DNA of 12,890 nucleotides, taken from the NCBI GenBank assembly GCA_027050975.1, contig JALUAR010000162.1, forward strand, positions 1 through 12,890, given 5' to 3'. Source of the DNA: Thermodesulfovibrio sp. GTDB taxonomy: Bacteria > Nitrospirota > Thermodesulfovibrionia > Thermodesulfovibrionales > JdFR-85. The translations under genes were made by a program, and so were the position numbers. This document shows, piece by piece, positions 6,244 through 12,890 of the stretch. The stretch's first letter is position 1; every line of letters begins with the position of its first letter. The notes beneath the pieces were generated by a model. The model ran no database searches, had not been told where the DNA came from, and saw only the letters and a list, made by a program, of their open reading frames with translations.

Positions 6244-7501
6244 AAGCCCCAATCTCCTCAGGCAATCCGATTCTACCCAGCACTGCTGAAGCAGCAGCAA
6301 CTGCAGGCCCCGAAAGATAGACCTCACTTTCAGGATGCCCCATCCTGCCTACAAAATTTCTATTGGTAGTGGCTATTGCCCTTTCTCCTTTGGCCAGAAT
6401 TCCCATATGTCCACCGAGACAGGGCCCACAGGTTGGAGTTGAGACTACAGCCTCGGCATCAATGAATATCTCTATCAGTCCTTCGTTCATTGCCTGCTTG
6501 TAAATATTCTGTGTTGCAGGTATTACAATCATTCTTACATTGGGATTCACCTTTTTCCCCTTTATCACCATCGCAGCCTCTCTAAGGTCTTCCAATCTTC
6601 CGTTCGTACATGACCCGATCACCACCTGATCTATGGTTATATCTGCAAGATCTTTTGCCGGACGAACATTTGAAGGCAGATGAGGACATGCCACAAGAGG
6701 TTCGATTTTTGAGCAATCATACTCACGTATTTCCGAATATTCGGCATCACTGTCGGATGTATAAAGTTTATACTCTCGTTTTGCTCTTTCCTTTACATAT
6801 CTTTCCGTTATCTCATCAGGCACAATAATGCCGCTTTTGCCCCCGGCCTCTATAGCCATATTGCACATAGTCAGTCTTCCGTGCATCGGCAGGTTACGAA
6901 TAGTCTCACCATCAAACTCCATTGCCTTGTAAAGGGCACCGTCCACACCGATATCACCGATGGTATGAAGAATTAGATCCTTTCCGCCGACCCATGGTTT
7001 GAGAGAGCCGTAATAAATGAATTTCATGCTTTCTGGAACCTTAAACCAGCATTCACCGGTAGCCATTGCCGAAGCCACATCTGTAGAGCCGACACCGGTA
7101 GCAAATGCCCCAAGGGCACCGTATGTGCAGGTATGACTATCAGCTCCAATAACAAGATCTCCTGGCAGAACCAGGCCCTGTTCAGGCAGCAGGGCATGTT
7201 CAATCCCCATTCTTCCCACCTCAAAATAGAGGCTCAGATTATGACTATGAGAAAAGTCCCTTAGAAGCTTGCACTGCTCTGCTGCCTTTATATCCTTCTG
7301 CGGAGCAAAATGGTCCGGAATAAAGGCAACCTTATCAGGATCAAAAACCCTTTCGGCACCAATTTTTTCAAACTCCCGTATAGCTATGGGAGCTGTTATA
7401 TCATTGGCAAGTACAAGATCCACTCTTGCATTAATAAGGTCTCCGGGAAAAACCTCTTTCCTGTCAGAGTGAGATGCAAGTATCTTTTCAGTGATTGTCA
7501 T
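6242..7501 (-). CDS. leuC: 3-isopropylmalate dehydratase large subunit
   Basis: Large subunit of isopropylmalate isomerase (2-isopropylmalate to 3-isopropylmalate), a [4Fe-4S] aconitase-family enzyme in leucine synthesis. In organisms with citramalate synthase the same enzyme usually converts citramalate as well. At 419 residues it belongs to the shorter LeuC class found in archaea and many anaerobic bacteria rather than the ~466-residue E. coli type. Clear motifs are GADSHTCTYGALGAFATG at about 119-136, and the cluster cysteines C298 (VIGSCTNGR), C358 and C361 (TPTCGPCLGGHMG). ATG 7501 is preceded by GGAGG. The small subunit leuD and the dehydrogenase leuB are not in the window, so the holoenzyme depends on genes elsewhere. 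A homoaconitase-like role is less likely given leuA and cimA upstream. Confidence 0.93.
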   Translation of the reverse strand: MTITEKILASHSDRKEVFPGDLINARVDLVLANDITAPIAIREFEKIGAERVFDPDKVAFIPDHFAPQKDIKAAEQCKLLRDFSHSHNLSLYFEVGRMGIEHALLPEQGLVLPGDLVIGADSHTCTYGALGAFATGVGSTDVASAMATGECWFKVPESMKFIYYGSLKPWVGGKDLILHTIGDIGVDGALYKAMEFDGETIRNLPMHGRLTMCNMAIEAGGKSGIIVPDEITERYVKERAKREYKLYTSDSDAEYSEIREYDCSKIEPLVACPHLPSNVRPAKDLADITIDQVVIGSCTNGRLEDLREAAMVIKGKKVNPNVRMIVIPATQNIYKQAMNEGLIEIFIDAEAVVSTPTCGPCLGGHMGILAKGERAIATTNRNFVGRMGHPESEVYLSGPAVAAASAVLGRIGLPEEIGA

Positions 7502-7518
7502 ACGTCCTCCATTACTAA

Positions 7519-7547
7519 ATTATTTTACACAAATCCAGTGCTAACAA
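7519..7547 (-). promoter_or_regulatory. Weak candidate promoter for leuC operon, partly inside a repeat
   Basis: On the minus strand TTGTTA (7542-7547) and AATAAT (7519-7524) are 17 bp apart. The -35 matches 4 of 6 and the -10 matches 5 of 6. The -35 lies within the end of the structured element 7531-7840, so the element could supply part of the promoter. The implied leader before ATG 7501 is only about 10 nt. Speculative. Confidence 0.2.
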
Positions 7548-7840
7548 TAGCAAACAATCGTTGGAAGGGGTGGTATTATGAAGTCTGAACGGATTTGAAT
7601 TTTGCAGGACTTCAGGGGGCTCTGCCCCCTGAATCTCCAGTTAAGGAAAATATATTTCCTCAATCTGGGGAGTTTGAGGGGCTTGCCCCTCAAAGCTCGG
7701 CAAATCGCAAAATTCCCTCGGAGGCGGGCAGCAAGCCCGCAATTGTAAAAGGGGTCCCCAGGAAGTCGCCAGACTTTCTGGGGTGTAAGTTGAGATGAAG
7801 ACTCCATAATACCACCTCTTTTATCCTTACCGCTGGATTT
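7531..7840. mobile_element. 310-bp structured element with terminal inverted repeats (MITE-like)
   Basis: This element fills the leuA-leuC gap. Its outer ends are inverted: AAATCCAGTGCTAA at 7531 faces AAATCCAGCGGTAA read on the minus strand from 7840. A second inverted pair lies just inside: GGGGTGGTATTATGAAGTCT (7567-7586) against GAGGTGGTATTATGGAGTCT on the minus strand (7799-7818), 18 of 20 identical. Between them are five consecutive hairpins: 7611-7633 (10-bp stem around TTCAGGGGGC), 7644-7660 (AGGAAA/TTTCCT), 7673-7694 (10-bp stem around TTTGAGGGGC), 7724-7740 (GCGGGC/GCCCGC) and 7756-7783 (11 of 12 pairs). No convincing protein is encoded. It ends six bases from the leuA stop. It is probably a non-autonomous element or a structured RNA/terminator cluster; no transposase is in the window. 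Confidence 0.6.
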
Positions 7841-7845
7841 GGGTT

Positions 7846-9372
7846 TTATATTCCTTTTGTCGGAACCCTCTTTCTGCCTTCGAGTTTGTTCAATGCATTT
7901 ATATAAGCCTTGGCAGCCGCCACTATAATATCGGTATCTGAGCCATAACCACGAACCATCCTTCCGTCCTCTTCAAGGGTCACCGTAACCTCACCGAGAG
8001 CATCAGTGCCACCTGTTATACTCTTAATCTCGAACTTTTCAAGATGACTTTTCGTCTCCGTCAGATAGGCTATTGCTCTGTAAGTAGCATCAACAGGACC
8101 ATCCCCACGGTCAGTCCTTTCAACCTCCTTACCTCTTACCTGCAGCCTAACTTTGGCAGTTGGCTTGACTCCAACTCCGCTCTCAACCTTCAGATCTACA
8201 AGACTGAAGACCTCGGGAACCCTTCTCACCTCTTCAGAGACAAGGGTCTCGATATCCTCATCAAAGATATACTTTTTCTGGTCACAAAGCTGTTTAAAGC
8301 GCTCAAATGCCTTGTCGAGTTCCTCCTGGGTTAGTTCATAACCCAGTTCTTTCAGTCTCTCCTTAAAGGCGTGTCTGCCGGAGTGCTTTCCGAGTATCAG
8401 TTTGCTCTGGGGAATTCCTACTGTCTCCGGTCTCATTATCTCGTAAGTGGAGCGTTCCTTGAGAAAACCATCCTGATGGATGCCTGACTCATGGGCAAAG
8501 GCATTTGCACCAACAATAGCCTTATTTGGCTGTACAACCATACCTGTTATCTTTGAAACAAGTCGGCTCGTCTTGTAGATCTCTTCTGTAACAATCCTTG
8601 TATCAGCATTGAAATACTTCTGCCGGGTCTTCAGAGCCATTACAATCTCTTCCATTGCAGCATTTCCTGCCCTCTCACCGATTCCATTTATGGTGCATTC
8701 AATCTGTCCCGCTCCCTTCATAATTGCTGTAAGGGAGTTGGCAACAGCAAGACCAAGGTCATTGTGGCAGTGCACAGATATGGTAGCCTTATCAATATTT
8801 GGCACCTTATTCATTAGATACTCAATAAGCTCTCCAAACTCCTGCGGAATTGCATAACCTACTGTATCAGGAATATTAACTGTAGTTGCTCCTGCCTTTA
8901 TTACCTCCTCAGTAACACGACAGAGGAAGTCCCAATCACTTCTTGTAGCATCTTCCGCGGAAAATTCCACATCATCTGTATATTGACGAGCCTTTTTCAC
9001 TGCCCGGACCGCTGTCTCAAGCACCTCTTCCCTGGTCATTCTAAGCTTAAACTTCAGATGTATGTCAGATGTGGCAAGAAAGGTGTGAATCCTCCCTGAT
9101 TCAGCTGGCTTGATGGCCTCTCCGGCCCTCTCAATATCTATATCCTTTGCCCTTGCAAGACCTGCTATGGTCACACCTTTGATCTCTTCAGCTACTCGCC
9201 TGACTGCCTCAAAATCACCTGGAGAAGCAATTGGGAATCCTGCCTCTATAATATCAACATTCAATCTTGCAAGCTGCCTTGCAACATGTAACTTTTCCTC
9301 CACATTCATGGAGGCTCCAGGAGATTGTTCTCCGTCACGAAGCGTGGTGTCGAAAATTTTTATATATCTCAT
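7846..9372 (-). CDS. leuA: 2-isopropylmalate synthase
   Basis: First committed enzyme of leucine synthesis: 2-oxoisovalerate + acetyl-CoA to 2-isopropylmalate. It has 508 residues, full length for the bacterial LeuA type I family. The TIM-barrel catalytic domain starts with FDTTLRDGEQSPGASM (residues 7-22) and contains the metal-binding HCHND (H201, H203), preceded by NIPDTVGYA. FAHESGIHQDG (~292-302) and LGKHSGRHA belong to the linker subdomain. The C-terminal LeuA regulatory domain is present (GDGPVDA ~423, GGTDALGEV ~454, GSDTDIIVAAAKAYINALNK to the end), so feedback inhibition by leucine is likely from family knowledge. ATG 9372 has AAGGAGC upstream and overlaps the pssA stop (ATGA). It is the last gene of the cimA-psd-pssA-leuA unit. 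It is paralogous to the cimA product in the same operon. Confidence 0.96.
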   Translation of the reverse strand: MRYIKIFDTTLRDGEQSPGASMNVEEKLHVARQLARLNVDIIEAGFPIASPGDFEAVRRVAEEIKGVTIAGLARAKDIDIERAGEAIKPAESGRIHTFLATSDIHLKFKLRMTREEVLETAVRAVKKARQYTDDVEFSAEDATRSDWDFLCRVTEEVIKAGATTVNIPDTVGYAIPQEFGELIEYLMNKVPNIDKATISVHCHNDLGLAVANSLTAIMKGAGQIECTINGIGERAGNAAMEEIVMALKTRQKYFNADTRIVTEEIYKTSRLVSKITGMVVQPNKAIVGANAFAHESGIHQDGFLKERSTYEIMRPETVGIPQSKLILGKHSGRHAFKERLKELGYELTQEELDKAFERFKQLCDQKKYIFDEDIETLVSEEVRRVPEVFSLVDLKVESGVGVKPTAKVRLQVRGKEVERTDRGDGPVDATYRAIAYLTETKSHLEKFEIKSITGGTDALGEVTVTLEEDGRMVRGYGSDTDIIVAAAKAYINALNKLEGRKRVPTKGI

Positions 9373-10097
9373 TTCTGCTCCTTTATAGTTTTTTTCCGTT
9401 TCTTACTATAGTAAATATATATATTTTCTATTATACCCCAAAGGAGATAAGCCATTGCAAAGGAAAAGAGTGCAGTAGGAGGATGTACCACTACAACAAA
9501 GATTATTAACACCAGAAAAACAAGCACCCAGAATGGTTTCCGTTTTTTAAGGTCAATCTCCTTGGCACCGTGGAATCGAAGAGTACTTATCATAAGTATA
9601 GAGAGCACAATAGTAAGTACAAGGACCAGAAAACTCTTCTCGGGAGGCTTGTCAGCAAAGGTGTGATAAAAGATCACCAGAGTGGCCAACACCGTGGCAG
9701 CACCGGGTATAGGTAGTCCTGTAAATGACAATTTCTCCGTAGAGACCATCTGAATGTTGTATCTTGCAAGCCTCAGGGCACCGCATGCTACGAAAAGAAA
9801 GGCCGTGGCAGCACCAATACGACCAAAGGGTTCCAATGTCCATGTATAAACCAGTACTGAAGGTGCGATGCCGAAGGCAATGATATCACTTAAGGAGTCA
9901 AGCTCAAGACCGAACTTGGTGGTGGTATTTGTCAGTCTGGCAACCCATCCGTCAAGCCCGTCGAACAGATCGGCAATAAGAATCGCCCACGCTGCCCTGA
10001 CATAATCGCCCTTTATTGCAGAGACAATGGCGTAAAAACCGAAGAACATGCCACAGAGCGTAAGGCCATTAGGTAGTATATATATACCTTTTTTCAT
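9369..10097 (-). CDS. pssA: CDP-diacylglycerol-serine O-phosphatidyltransferase
   Basis: Inner-membrane enzyme that makes phosphatidylserine from CDP-diacylglycerol and serine. It has 242 residues with several hydrophobic helices. The CDP-alcohol phosphotransferase motif is complete: D46, D49, G50, A53 and R54, then eight residues, G63, D67 and D71 (DLFDGLDGWVARL...KFGLELDSLSDIIAFG). The C-terminal ~100 residues are further membrane segments ending in a basic tail. ATG 10097 overlaps the psd stop and lacks a clear ribosome site, so it probably relies on coupled translation. The product is decarboxylated by the upstream Psd to phosphatidylethanolamine. Confidence 0.95.
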   Translation of the reverse strand: MKKGIYILPNGLTLCGMFFGFYAIVSAIKGDYVRAAWAILIADLFDGLDGWVARLTNTTTKFGLELDSLSDIIAFGIAPSVLVYTWTLEPFGRIGAATAFLFVACGALRLARYNIQMVSTEKLSFTGLPIPGAATVLATLVIFYHTFADKPPEKSFLVLVLTIVLSILMISTLRFHGAKEIDLKKRKPFWVLVFLVLIIFVVVVHPPTALFSFAMAYLLWGIIENIYIYYSKKRKKTIKEQK

Positions 10098-10753
10098 TTA
10101 TCAAACCCGTTTTTTCCGGCTCCCTCATGGGACAAAATGGCAACTATGCTCTCACCGGCTCTTACCTTGTCACCGATTTTAACCTTTACCTCAACATCCA
10201 CAGGCAACAGAAGATCCACCCTTGAGCCAAATTTGATCAAGCCGTACCTCTGGCCTATTGCAACCCGTTCACCGGGACTCACCTTGCAAACTGCCCTTCT
10301 GGCCAGAAAACCGGCAATCTGCTTTACAATTACACGGCCATAATCTGTGGAGAGAACCATTGTAAGCTGCTCATTACTCAGAGATGCCTCATCAGTATAG
10401 GCAGCCTTGAAACCTCCCGGCGAATGTTCCACATCCTCCACCACCCCATCACAGGGGGCCCTGTTGATATGAACATTGAAAGGGGACATGAAGATGCTAA
10501 TCTGTTTTGCCTGTTCCACTCCGTAGCGCCCCACCTCTTTTTCCGAGACGGTGATTATCTTTCCGTCAGCTGGAGCAACAAATATCCCTTTCCGGCCAGG
10601 AGTCTCTCTGTCGGGGTCTCTAAAAAAATAAAGAAAAAAAAGAGTGAGCACCAAAAAGGGAAAAGCAAACCACGGATTTAATAAATAGGTGGCTGTCATA
10701 ATAGCTGTTGAGACAATTATGTAGGGCCATCCATCTTTCGCAATCTTTATCAT
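10094..10753 (-). CDS. psd: Phosphatidylserine decarboxylase proenzyme (short form)
   Basis: Makes phosphatidylethanolamine from phosphatidylserine. It has 219 residues, the short Psd form seen in many bacteria and archaea rather than the ~320-residue E. coli form. A hydrophobic N-terminus (~11-45) anchors it in the membrane. Self-cleavage is predicted between G176 and S177 in LIKFGSRVD, S177 becoming the pyruvoyl cofactor of the alpha chain. D63 in PADGK and H95 in PFNVHINRAP are the expected partners of the serine in the autocleavage step. It overlaps the cimA stop by ATGA upstream and the pssA start by ATGA downstream. Confidence 0.95.
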   Translation of the reverse strand: MIKIAKDGWPYIIVSTAIMTATYLLNPWFAFPFLVLTLFFLYFFRDPDRETPGRKGIFVAPADGKIITVSEKEVGRYGVEQAKQISIFMSPFNVHINRAPCDGVVEDVEHSPGGFKAAYTDEASLSNEQLTMVLSTDYGRVIVKQIAGFLARRAVCKVSPGERVAIGQRYGLIKFGSRVDLLLPVDVEVKVKIGDKVRAGESIVAILSHEGAGKNGFDK

Positions 10754-12336
10754 TGATTGGTATCTTTCCTGGCCTCGTCCCTTAGTAATTTAAACTCTAT
10801 GCTATCAACAAGGGCCTGCCATGATGCCTCAATAATATTTTCCGAAACACCGACAGTGCCCCATCTTTCGTGATCATCCCCGGACTCTATAAGAACACGC
10901 ACCCTGGCAGATGTTCCTCTGCCGGCAGCAAGCACCCTCACTTTATAATCGTAAAGCCTGACGGATTTCAACTCCGGATAGAACTTCTCAAGCGCCTTTC
11001 TCAGGGCATTATCAAGGGCATTTACAGGACCATTACCCGTGGCTGCAGTATGCTCTATATGCCCTCCAACTTTAACCATTATGGTTGCCTCACTCAGGGG
11101 CTCTTCACCTTCCTTGCGTTTTTCAACAATAACCCTGAATCCTATAAGATCAAAGAATCTTCTGTGCAGCCCCAGGGTCTTCTTCATAAGAAGTTCAAAG
11201 GATGCCTCTGCTGCCTCAAACTGGAAGCCCTGGTTCTCAAGCTCCTTGATTCTTGACAGTATCTCCATAAGCTGCGGAGAGTTCTTGTCAAGATGGATGT
11301 TGAACTCCTCTGCCTTTCTGAGGACATTGCTCTTTCCTGCAAGGTCGGAAATAAGCACGCGACGGGAATTACCTACAAGCTCCGGTTTAATGTGTTCGTA
11401 TGTTTCCGGGCTTTTTGCAATGGCCGAGACATGAACACCACCTTTATGGGCAAAGGCACTGTCACCCACATATGGCTGACGTTTGAAGTGCCTTATATTG
11501 GCAATCTCGTTAACAAACCTGGAGGTCTCTCTTAGCCGTTTCAACTGCTCATCGGCAATGCATCTGTAACCAAGCTTCAGCTGCAGATTGGGCAGTATAG
11601 AACAGAGATTGGCATTACCGCAACGCTCACCTACTCCATTCATTGTTCCCTGAACATGGCTTACCCCAGTCTGGACTGCAACAATGCTGTTGGCCACTGC
11701 ACAGTCCGAATCATTATGTGCATGGATGCCAAGGGGATATTTGAGGGTCTTCTTTACCCTGCTTGTTATCTTTCTTATCTCTTCGGGAAGTGTTCCACCA
11801 TTTGTATCGCACAGGACAAGGCAGTCAGCTCCGGCCTCCTTTGCAGCCTCAAGGCATGCTATTGCATACTCGGGGTTTGCCTTGTATCCGTCATAGAAAT
11901 GCTCTGCATCGAAAAAGACCTTATCCAGCCTTGGCTTTAAATAGGAGATTGTATCCCTTATTATTTCCAGATTTTCCTCTAGACTGACCCTCAGGGCATG
12001 GGTTACATGGAAATCCCAGGTCTTACCAAAGACAGTGACTACCCCGGTCTCTGCCTTCAAGAGAGACTGAATGTTACCATCCTTTTCCGCAGTTGTGCCA
12101 GCCCTCCTCGTACTGCCAAAGGCAACAACCCTGGCATTCTGAAGGAAGAGCTTTCGTACCTTCCTGAAGTACTCAGCATCTTTCGGATTCGAACCGGGCC
12201 ATCCACCCTCAATATAATGGATGCCCAGCTCATCCAGCTTCTCCGTGATTCGGAGCTTATCCTCAACCGAGAAGGTTATCTCCTCAGCCTGCGAGCCGTC
12301 TCTTAATGTAGTGTCGTATATCTCTATCCTTTTCAT
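10750..12336 (-). CDS. cimA: (R)-citramalate synthase
   Basis: Condenses pyruvate and acetyl-CoA to citramalate, the entry to threonine-independent isoleucine synthesis (via 2-oxobutanoate). It has 528 residues from ATG 12336 (MKRIEIYDTTLRDGSQAEEI), which aligns with the family N-terminus. An in-frame TTG at 12387 would add 17 residues of unlikely sequence and is not preferred. Motifs: DTTLRDGSQ at 8-16, metal-binding HAHND (H205, H207), MNGVGERCGNANL, and FAHKGGVHVSA. The GSQAEEITFS and YIEGGWPGSNPKD variants mark CimA of the Geobacter/Leptospira type rather than LeuA. A C-terminal LeuA-type regulatory domain is present (GNGPVNALDNALRKAL, then VRVLAAGRGTSARVRV), consistent with isoleucine feedback. 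First gene of the operon, followed by psd with a 4-bp overlap. Confidence 0.94.
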   Translation of the reverse strand: MKRIEIYDTTLRDGSQAEEITFSVEDKLRITEKLDELGIHYIEGGWPGSNPKDAEYFRKVRKLFLQNARVVAFGSTRRAGTTAEKDGNIQSLLKAETGVVTVFGKTWDFHVTHALRVSLEENLEIIRDTISYLKPRLDKVFFDAEHFYDGYKANPEYAIACLEAAKEAGADCLVLCDTNGGTLPEEIRKITSRVKKTLKYPLGIHAHNDSDCAVANSIVAVQTGVSHVQGTMNGVGERCGNANLCSILPNLQLKLGYRCIADEQLKRLRETSRFVNEIANIRHFKRQPYVGDSAFAHKGGVHVSAIAKSPETYEHIKPELVGNSRRVLISDLAGKSNVLRKAEEFNIHLDKNSPQLMEILSRIKELENQGFQFEAAEASFELLMKKTLGLHRRFFDLIGFRVIVEKRKEGEEPLSEATIMVKVGGHIEHTAATGNGPVNALDNALRKALEKFYPELKSVRLYDYKVRVLAAGRGTSARVRVLIESGDDHERWGTVGVSENIIEASWQALVDSIEFKLLRDEARKDTNQ

Positions 12337-12630
12337 ATCACTTCTTAAATTATGTCTACTTTGTAATGTTTTTTCCGAGGCAATCAATGATTCCTTAAGA
12401 GCACTATAGTAAACGATTCCCTGTCATGAGATGTTTCGAACCTGATAATTCGAACCTGATAAAGAGAAAGGTCTATTCTATAAATTTAAACAAAAACCCA
12501 TTAAAAAAACAAGTTTTTTCACGAACTTAAAACAAAGCCTTCTCCTTGTACGATTAAGTATGAAATCCTTAAAAGCAGTGGACTATTAAAAGCCTTATAA
12601 GCAATGGAGTCAAGTGCTTCGACCAAAGAT
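12337..12630. other. Upstream region of cimA, no gene seen
   Basis: About 290 bp without a credible gene. It must hold the promoter and leader of the cimA operon, reading leftwards. The ribosome site before ATG 12336 is only a weak AAGAAG. The region is AT-rich, with runs of A and T around 12480-12540, and holds a perfect 14-bp tandem repeat at 12435-12462. I see no T-box antiterminator motif, no leader terminator hairpin, and no convincing -35/-10 pair. Two loosely similar stretches, AAGCAGTGGACT (near 12573) and AAGCAATGGAGT (near 12599), may be remnants of a repeat. Confidence 0.5.
12435..12462. repeat. Perfect 14-bp tandem repeat upstream of cimA
   Basis: TTCGAACCTGATAA occurs twice, back to back, about 100 bp upstream of the cimA start codon. 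Each unit begins with the palindrome TTCGAA. Two identical half-palindromic sites in an operon leader could be an operator, or simply a slippage duplication. Confidence 0.55.
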
Positions 12631-12667
12631 CAGGGGTTCTGCCCTGAAAAGTCTATCGACTTTTCAG
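12631..12667. repeat. Double hairpin, related in style to the 7531-7840 element
   Basis: CAGGG (12631-12635) pairs with CCCTG (12642-12646). CTGAAAAGTC (12644-12653) pairs perfectly with GACTTTTCAG (12658-12667) around a TATC loop. The two stems share CTG, so they may be alternative structures. The first hairpin and the following GCCAAATGCAAGAAAAATT resemble the hairpin and GGCAAATCGCAAAATT of the element at 7531-7840, suggesting a related family. Confidence 0.45.
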
Positions 12668-12708
12668 AGACCTCAAGTCTGCCAAATGCAAGAAAAATTT
12701 AATTTTAT

Positions 12709-12856
12709 TACAATGCACCTTTGCCGAAAGCACAGCAGGGCTGAAGGCAAAGATGGAAATAAAAATCTATGCCACCTTACATTGCGATGCCGAAGGCATA
12801 ATACTTTTGCCTTAATCCCTGACTTAAAGTCGGGGATTAAGGCAAGGAGCATTGTA
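12709..12856. repeat. 148-bp inverted-repeat element with long internal hairpin
   Basis: The ends are inverted: TACAATGCACCTTTGCC at 12709 faces GGCAAGGAGCATTGTA ending at 12856. Inside, CTTTGCC (12719-12725) pairs with GGCAAAG (12746-12752), and ATGCC pairs with GGCAT (12787-12799). TTGCCTTAATCCC (12807-12819) pairs perfectly with GGGATTAAGGCAA (12833-12845), the stem continuing through GACTT/AAGTC to an almost loopless tip. The internal TTACATTGCGATGCCGAAGG echoes the left end, so the unit may be composite. The long hairpin has the look of the subterminal structures of IS200/IS605-type ends, but no TnpA or TnpB is seen. The only reading frame across it encodes no recognisable protein. Confidence 0.5.
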
Positions 12857-12890
12857 AAAAATAGCTAAGAAAGCAAGAAAAATACAGCGA

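Noticed and set aside
7541..7807. Minus-strand 88-codon reading frame in the leuA-leuC gap
   Set aside because: It is made of the hairpins of the structured element, has no ribosome site and no recognisable domain; such frames arise from GC-rich palindromes.
8044..8334. Long plus-strand frames opposite leuA, leuC, cimA and psd
   Set aside because: They are antisense shadows of strongly conserved genes and show no protein family features.
12336..12387. TTG start adding 17 residues to CimA
   Set aside because: The extension is not family-like, and ATG 12336 matches the conserved N-terminus MKRIEIYDTTLRDG.
12404..12427. Possible leader peptide MTGNRLL before cimA
   Set aside because: Only two Leu codons, no ribosome site, and no terminator/antiterminator hairpins between it and cimA.
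12337..12600. T-box or other amino-acid riboswitch in the cimA leader
   Set aside because: No T-box antiterminator sequence and no leader terminator could be found by eye.
12614..12868. Plus-strand 84-codon reading frame at the right end
   Set aside because: It runs straight through two inverted-repeat elements and has no domain or ribosome site.
12600..12890. CRISPR array
   Set aside because: Repeats here are inverted and of unequal length; there is no regular repeat-spacer pattern and no cas gene.

Overview
The window reads as a stretch of ordinary bacterial chromosome that is AT-leaning to moderate in base composition. It carries two tightly packed minus-strand biosynthetic operons, a small copper-handling group, and several short structured repeats in the gaps. 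The gene content suggests an anaerobic or microaerobic Gram-negative bacterium of the Nitrospirota / Desulfobacterota type: citramalate-route isoleucine synthesis, the roughly 420-residue LeuC, a ferredoxin-type 2-oxoacid oxidoreductase, and psd-pssA placed beside leuA. That assignment is inference from gene content and gene order. No rRNA or other phylogenetic marker is present.

Positions 1-2095 (plus strand) hold the 3' part of a TPR protein, a membrane sensor with a histidine-kinase phosphoacceptor domain but no ATPase domain, and a small YtkA/FixH-like exported protein. Convergent to these on the minus strand (2089-3365) are copD and copC, a periplasmic Cu(II)-binding protein with its membrane partner. 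The YtkA-like gene and copD overlap tail to tail by 7 bp.

Positions 3547-7501 (minus strand) form a compact transcription unit: leuC, then a PAS-GAF-GGDEF diguanylate cyclase, then the beta and gamma subunits of a 2-oxoacid:ferredoxin oxidoreductase. Gaps are 9 bp or less, or genes overlap. The alpha subunit expected next to beta and gamma is absent, and the cyclase occupies its usual place.

Positions 7846-12336 (minus strand) form a second unit, cimA-psd-pssA-leuA, with every junction a 4-bp ATGA overlap. CimA (pyruvate + acetyl-CoA to citramalate) and LeuA (2-oxoisovalerate + acetyl-CoA to 2-isopropylmalate) feed the same later steps (LeuCD, LeuB). LeuC, encoded just downstream, therefore probably serves both isoleucine and leucine synthesis. 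Psd and PssA make phosphatidylethanolamine.

The gaps carry the least ordinary material. A family of about 29-nt motifs beginning AAATCCAG occurs at 1569, 3390 and 7531. At 7531-7840 it caps a 310-bp element with imperfect terminal inverted repeats and five internal hairpins. A second set of structured elements, of partly similar design, fills 12631-12856. No transposase, CRISPR array, tRNA, rRNA or defence system is visible. I did not find a convincing new multigene system. The best leads are the structured repeats, the cyclase inside the leucine operon and the ATPase-less sensor.
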